Below are positions 58,419 through 64,000 of a stretch of 64,000 bases of DNA, in pieces; positions within the stretch are counted from its first letter, which is position 1; the number at the start of each line of letters is the position of its first letter. The notes below the pieces were generated by a model. That model worked only from the letters and a program-made list of their open reading frames with translations, searched no databases and had not been told where the DNA came from. A program made the position numbers and the translations under genes. Source of the DNA: Proteles cristata cristata. Lineage: Eukaryota; Chordata; Mammalia; Carnivora; Hyaenidae. The DNA lies in contig JAESUZ010002552.1 of NCBI GenBank assembly GCA_017311185.1, positions 1,488,001 to 1,552,000 of the forward strand, read 5' to 3'.

Positions 58419-59959
58419 GTGAGTTTGCCCCGTGGGGACCCATTGACGGGCTGGGGGGGCAGAGAATGATGGCAGAGAAGCCAGATTGAGGGAGGGACTC
58501 CCCATCTGACTGATGATTCAAGGCAGAGGTTTTCTTCCCAAACCTCATGACAGCCGCTCCCGCAGCCCAAGCCAGAGACATCACCACAGCAGGTCTAGGA
58601 CCCTTGTAGCTTGTAGCTCGGGGCCTTGCTCAGGGACTCTCCCACTCTCCCCAGGATGCCCATTTCAGGACGCATGCACTCGACGAAGACCCAACAGCAC
58701 TCTCGGAAATGGTCAGCTACCCCCACATACACTGCAGTTGTCACCCTCCATTTTGCCACCCAGCATGCCAGGGTCCCCTGCAGGCCCTGGACCCTCCCGG
58801 ACTGCATGCTGAGGCCCCCAACCTGCCAGTGCTCCCTGTGGTAAGAGAGGCCTCCCCTGCTCTGGTGGCATCTCTCCTCCTGCTTGGGCTTTTACTTCCC
58901 AGCCTGGGGATGTGGCTTAACCTTTGGGCATAAGACATCAGGGGGAGAGCGGCTCCCCTCTGATTGACGCTGGTCCTGACTCGGGACCAACGTGTCTGGA
59001 CAGCAGTGTTCATCCGGTAACTTTGGAGAAAATGGTGGGGAAATTTTCGTCTGGGGCTTTAGACCATCCCACACCTCTATATTTGGGTGCTGCCTGGGCT
59101 AGAATGAGGGAAGAGGATCTACCAGAGACGGCAAGGGATGGCTTGCATCTAATCCCTGAACACACCTCTCTGGGTACTGACTACATTCTGCCTTTTCTTT
59201 AGTTATTAGCGTGCCCATAAAGCGACAAGCTCTCAGAGGCTGAGAAAGAAGTCCTACCTCTAGATCTCTTCCCATGTGCCTAGCACTGCGCAGAGTTCGG
59301 CTAACCTGCTGATTACAAGGATGGGTGGGTAGATGGACGGATGGACAGACAGACAGATGGATAAGCAAGTGGTCAGGAGAGCTGGGTGTTGTATTTCTTT
59401 CATTACCTTAGGTGCCAGTCCCCTACTTCTAGGACAGGAGCCTTTTGGAAATAATAGTTGTGCCACAGCAAGAAATACATGCTGCTTTGTGGGCTCGTCC
59501 AGACACATGGAGCAAGGGTACAAAATAGGGGCAGGGCTTTGCATCATAGACCGTTAAGCCTGTCATAACTAAAGGTCTCGAGAGGACAACTTTGATGACA
59601 CTAGACAGTCTTGGCCTCGCGGGGCTGTGTGTGAAGTGCCATAGGAGACTTGACAAGAGTCAGTACCTCCCAGGACACCCAGAGCCTGACAAGTCAGGGG
59701 CGGCTGTGCTGCAGGACCAGTGTGAAAGAGATGTGTGTAGGGGGGTGGGGTGGAGGGCACCAGAGCTGGCCTGGGAGAAACACGTGCTCTCCAAGGGACG
59801 TGTGGCTGGACTGCAGCATGACTCCCTTGGACATGTCTGGCATGGCTCATCTCGGGGGCAATCAGGAAGCAGCTCTCGATGGAGGGGCGGGGGCCCTAAA
59901 GGAGGCTCTGAGAGGCTCCCTCCAGTTGCTCAAAAGAGAAGGGTTCTCTGTGGTATGCA
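58419..59959 (+). other. USP2: USP2 intron 2, first part
   Basis: No exon recognised. A GGAT/GACA-rich simple stretch lies at 59320-59362 (GGATGGACAGACAGACAGAT). Open frames up to 280 codons (59650-60492) cross an old transposon and lack domains. Confidence 0.45.
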
Positions 59960-60137
59960 ATGCTCCTCAAAGTGAGGTCTGCAGACTGCCTGCCCTAGAA
60001 TCACCTGCGGGGAATCATTCAGGCCCAGAACCCACCCAGAGGCCCCCCCGAATCGAACTCCCTAGGGATCCGCCTGGGAACCTGCCCTTTTTGATAAGCT
60101 CTTCAGGTAACCCGAAGCAGCCTGAGGTTTGCAAACC
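59960..60137 (+). mobile_element. hAT-Charlie-type MITE relic (MER20/MER5-like)
   Basis: GCTCCTCAAAGTGAGGTCTG, AGAATCACCTGCGGGGAATC and ...GCCTGAGGTTTGCAAAC follow the order of the recalled MER20-type consensus. Diverged, no target-site duplication seen. Confidence 0.55.
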
Positions 60138-60690
60138 TCCTCTCCACAGACTAAACTACAGACCCATCCTCAGCCAGGGCTTCTGTACTGGGCATCAAAC
60201 TCCACTGGGACTCTTGCCTCCTGCCTGCACCAGCACTTCCCAGGAGTCTGCTGCCCTCCACCCCTCCCACAGGGGCACCTCAGCCCCTCCTCCACCTCCA
60301 GGGCCAGAGGAAGGGCGTTTTGAGACAGGACCTCTGAGGGATGGCAGACTGCCCTGGGGCAAGCTCAGCCACCCTAACATCCCTCTTTCCCGTCCAGAAA
60401 CAACTCCCAGCACCCTTAAGTGGCCAGTAACAGCCTACAACGGAGCTACAGTCTCACCCTCAGCTTCCCTGACCCATGGGAAAGGCCCTTGAGGGAGGGT
60501 CAGTGGCGTAAGGCCCCGATTTAGCCCCACACCCCCTCTTCACCACTCTCAGCCTCACTTCCTCTTGCTGACCCCACCCCTGAGGTGTGAACAGCCCTGC
60601 TGGGGGGGGAGGTGTGGGGGGGCCTGGACCACTTTCTAAAAGTGGGTCTAGTGTCTTTTCAGATCTCCATTTGGGGATCTCACCTTCTCA
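60138..60690 (+). other. USP2: USP2 intron 2, unique
   Basis: No exon or repeat recognised; G-rich run at 60603-60620. Confidence 0.45.
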
Positions 60691-60694
60691 TTCA

Positions 60695-60850
60695 TTCATG
60701 GCGCTCAGCCTACTAACAGCGCAACCTTAGAGAAGCTCCTTAATGTCTGAACCTGTTTCTATAAGATGAGTGTTCACAGTTCCCCCCTCATAGACCATAG
60801 TGAGAAATCAAAGGTTGTATGGCACAGAGCAGGCGCTCAATCAACGTGCG
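60695..60850 (+). mobile_element. MIR 3' half
   Basis: GCAACCTTAGAGAAGCTCCT, CTGTTTCTATAAGATGAGTG and GCACAGAGCAGGCGCTCAAT are MIR phrases in order. Confidence 0.65.
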
Positions 60851-61039
60851 TCCTCCTTGTACCCTTCTGGGAGCTCCGGGAGGCAAGAGAGATGCAAGCC
60901 CTGCCCCAGCGCATTCACAACCAGCTTGGGGAAATAAGTTCTTAGAACCACCGTGATAGGAGGCAGCGCCAGGCATGGTTAGGCGTCATAGGTGGTGGGG
61001 AAGGGAGGGGTCGTCTGAGGCTGGAAAGAACAGTTTGCC

Positions 61040-61195
61040 TCTTTAACCTTAGACACCTCTCATCTGAGCTCTGCTTCCTCCTCCATAAAAGGGCTTGGTC
61101 CTGCCCGCCCTGCCCACCTCACAGGGTGCTGGGAGGCTCCAAACACAGCGGATGTGAAGGAATCTGAAACCTATAAAATGCTATGGAAGAGCATG
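61040..61195 (+). mobile_element. MIR 3' half
   Basis: TCCTCCATAAAAGGGCTTGG, CACCTCACAGGGTGCTGGGA and CTATAAAATGCTATG: MIR-like order, diverged. Confidence 0.55.
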
Positions 61196-63473
61196 ATAGG
61201 AAAGGGGCACTTGGCAGCTGAGGAGCGTGGGGAGGGAGGGGACCAGGAGGAACAAAGGTGAGGAAGTTGCAGGGCCCGGTGTGATCTGACTCCTCTGGGG
61301 TCCCCAGGGGCAGGCCTGGCCCCAGGGCCTCTCCGGGCAGCTGATTTGAACTAGCTGACATTCATAAAGGGAGGTCAAAAGCAGGCCCCCACCAGGGTGT
61401 AAAACAATTCTAACCAGACTCATTTCCCTCATTAATAGTAACAACCAACACGAACTTAGAAAATTACAGAATCAGCTGAGCACGAGGAAGGGGCTGGTAG
61501 AAGGGGTACGTGAATCCTGAAAACCCCCCCAAGCTTGCACAAGTCCAACGAAATACCAGTCCACCGGAGTGCAGCTCTGTCTAGGATAACGAGCGTTGCC
61601 CCAGGCTCCACCTTCTGTTTAAAATGCAGACAGATTGGAGGGGAGGGACAAGATAGTTCAGAACCGGCAAAAAAAAAAAAAAAAAAAAAAGGCTTTCACT
61701 ACCACCCCCACCCATTGCCTGTGGGGACTCCAAGCCAAACAAGGTGGGCTGGCCCTGCAGAGAGCCAGGAGCCCAAGCACCCAACCGGTCACAGCCCCCT
61801 CTGCCCCACCTCTCCTGTTCCCTGGGCCTATGGAAGGACAAGCTGTTCCCACTGAGCCCTGCCAGGGCTGCGCTTTAACCCCTACAATCCATCCTAATCC
61901 TCCCCCGCCCCACCCCTCCAACTGCTCCCTGGCATTCTGCCCGCCAGCCTCAGCCCTGCCCTCACCCCGCCCTGCCCAGGCCACCCTGTCCTCTAAGAAA
62001 ACTGGGGTTGGCCCAGGGCCCTCCAGAGCGCAGTCATCAGGCAGAGTACCAAGGGGTGAGGCTCAGAGCCTGCCCGACCTTTTCTCCCCACACAGCCTCT
62101 TCCAGACCCTTGCCCTCTGCTCTGAAACCTGTTGCTAGGAGGAAAGGGTCCAGGAACCTAGACTACCTGGGTCCTATTTGTCACTGGGGCTGCTGACTCA
62201 TCTCCCGAAGCCTTGGTTCCCAGCTGTTCAGTGACAGGGAGATTATATAAGCGGAGGCCATGTGATTTTTCTCTTGGGTGGGACTTTGAACTTGACTGCT
62301 GCCATGCAGTGAGCAGGGGTTGCTCCAAAGAGAACAAGGTGAAGACGGCAGGGACTGCCCTGGAAGTCCTGGGTGAGAAGCAGAGAGGTATGACCTTCCT
62401 CTCTCTTCCCCTGCCTTCTCCCTCCGTTTACCCAGCCATGCCGAGCTGCATCCCCGCTGTCACGTGTGTCCAGCTTAGCAGCCTGAGACCCTGGGGATGC
62501 TGCCCTCACCCACTCAGCGACCCTGAGGAAGGTGAACTTCCTAAGGGCTTGAGTCTGTGTTGACAGCATGGGAAGGTCACTCAGAAGAGACCTTCGGCCA
62601 GAGGATCCCTTGGCCAGGACGGGTACTGGCTGCTGAGAAAGAAAGGAGAGTCCGTTTGGGGTTTGCATTTACAGTCGGCAAGATCTGACTGTCTCCATCC
62701 CTGGAAGACTGGCTATGGCTGTCATCTGGCTGGTGGCCCCACTGCTGCCTTACCCAGGTTCAATTTCTCAATCAGGGCCCGGCGTCATCCTCCCTGCCTC
62801 CTCCCCCTCCACCCCCACTCCAGGACGTCTTCATGAGTTTATGTGGTGCTGGGGTGGGGCTCAGCAATGTAGAAGTTAATCCAAGCCTGGCAAAATGTTC
62901 CATGCCCACGGGGGAGCCGCTCCACTGACCATCAGCTACGGAAATGAACATCATGTTCAGGGCCCAGAGCTGCACACGTGGTCCCCTGCACCCTCTCACC
63001 TCAATGGATACGTAAAGCTGGCACCCACACAGAAACATAAGCAAGACAGGGAAGTGTGTGGGCCTCTGGAATCCAGCTGGTTCAGGCCAGACTGCCCAGG
63101 GGCTCAAAGGAGTACAGAGCTTTTGGCCTCCTGGGGTCTGAGTGATTCAGGGAAGCAGAGGGCCCTCCTTCCCCATTGTGAGCTGAAAGTCCAACCCCAT
63201 GAAGGACTCTGAGCCCCTACCAGTTCAATCCGTCAATCAGGCCACCACTCTGTCCATGTGTGACAGTAATAGAAGGTGCTTGCTTTGCGGGGAAGCAGGG
63301 CTGCTGGCCTTGAGGCATTTGCCTGGGCCTGCTGCCGTGTTTCTAAACCCTGAACCAAGCTGCCACGAAAATCTGAGGAAGCAGGATATTCTCAGTCCTG
63401 TCCTCACAGTGACAACCCTGACTCTCTGCATTCTCCGTCCACACCAAAAAAGATGAGAGGGGAGAAAATTTTC
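61196..63473 (+). other. USP2: USP2 intron 2, distal part
   Basis: Contains a 22-A run (61669-61690) without an obvious element attached. TTATATAA lies at 62243-62250 and an E-box CACGTG at 62461-62466. No first exon of the short USP2 isoform was recognised. Open frames show no family. Confidence 0.45.
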
Positions 63474-63691
63474 TTTTTTTTTTTTAATGTTTTTTAAATT
63501 TATTTTTGAGAGAGAGAGAGACAGCGTGAGCAGGGGAGGGTTAGAGAAAGAGGGAGACACAGAATCTAAAGCAGGCTCCAGACTCTGAGCTGTCAGCACA
63601 GAGCCCAACGCGGGGCTCGAACCCATGAACCGTGAGATCAGGACCTGAACCAAAGTCGGACGCTCAACTGACTGAGTCACCCAGGTGCCCC
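63474..63691 (-). mobile_element. CAN-SINE in USP2 intron 2
   Basis: Minus-strand felid-type copy ending in GTCACCCAGGTGCCCC. Flanks GAAAATTTTCTT / GAAAATTTCTT form a slightly diverged duplication. Confidence 0.92.
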
Positions 63692-64000
63692 GAAAATTTC
63701 TTAACCTACAGGGAAGACAGGCCAAGCACAGGCTTCTGCGAAATGGCAGTCTCCGGATGCAGGAATGAGCCCCATTCAGGAGCCGCAGAGCCACGCAGCC
63801 AGATTCAGATCCCAGACTACCCATCCCACTTCAAGAAATGGCACTGAGGAGAAAGCGTGTCGTTGGGGGGGGGGGGGAGGGGTTGGCCAGTTGAGAAATG
63901 AGCCACAGTTCTTTGCTGGTTGTGTCCTGCGGCAGACAGACCAGCCTGACAAGACCCGGACTCCATACGAATTCTTTCCCCTCACCTCCGGCTTCTCAAA
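63692..64000 (+). other. USP2: USP2 intron 2, window end
   Basis: Single-copy; G12 homopolymer at about 63867-63878. No exon. Confidence 0.4.

Noticed and set aside
59650..60492. 280-codon open frame in USP2 intron 2
   Set aside because: No domain or family resemblance. It runs through an old hAT-type transposon and has no splice or promoter context; GC-rich chance frame.
58419..64000. First exon of the short USP2 isoform (USP2-45)
   Set aside because: I looked for its characteristic N-terminal coding text followed by a donor and did not find it; it is expected further to the right.

Overview
This is a mammalian nuclear window, almost certainly from a cat-family carnivore (Felidae). About 40 copies of the carnivore tRNA-Lys-derived CAN-SINE are present on both strands. 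They have a tRNA-like head with A and B boxes, a CT-rich tract and an A-rich tail. The fine structure, including many near-identical copies with intact target-site duplications (TSDs), matches the felid SINEC_Fc type. The species cannot be fixed from the sequence alone.

Two protein-coding genes are firmly recognised, both on the + strand. THY1 (CD90) has a CpG-rich promoter near 28.0 kb, a non-coding first exon ending at 28225, three coding exons between 30263 and 32003, and a polyadenylation signal at 33212. USP2 has a CpG-rich promoter with E-box, CRE and CCAAT motifs near 49.35-49.44 kb. Its first long-isoform coding exon is 57642-58418. The exons for its protease domain lie beyond the right edge. 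THY1 next to USP2 is the gene order of human 11q23.3, shown here in the opposite orientation.

Layout: 1-27.8 kb is intergenic and dominated by repeats. These include MaLR-like LTR remnants, several LINE-1 fragments, LINE-2 relics and SINEs. A decayed LINE-1 at 15.1-19.5 kb carries a younger LINE-1, four SINEs and a U6 snRNA pseudogene. 27.8-33.2 kb is THY1. At 33.7-34.5 kb lies a very young, 5'-truncated TUBB retrocopy with a poly(A) tail and an 18-bp TSD. 34.5-49.3 kb is intergenic with a dense SINE field and a long L2 relic. 49.3-64 kb is the 5' part of USP2: promoter, intron 1 with MIRs and a mariner-like MITE, first coding exon, and part of intron 2.

The two genes do not form a shared pathway. 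THY1 makes a GPI-anchored cell-surface immunoglobulin-fold glycoprotein. USP2 makes a cytosolic/nuclear deubiquitinase. I saw no convincing previously undescribed biological system. The most informative oddities are the young TUBB retrocopy, a 300-bp tandem duplication that copied a SINE together with its flank, the U6 insertion in a LINE-1, a young SINE subfamily with many intact TSDs, the USP2 promoter motif cluster, and an upstream ORF overlapping the USP2 start codon.
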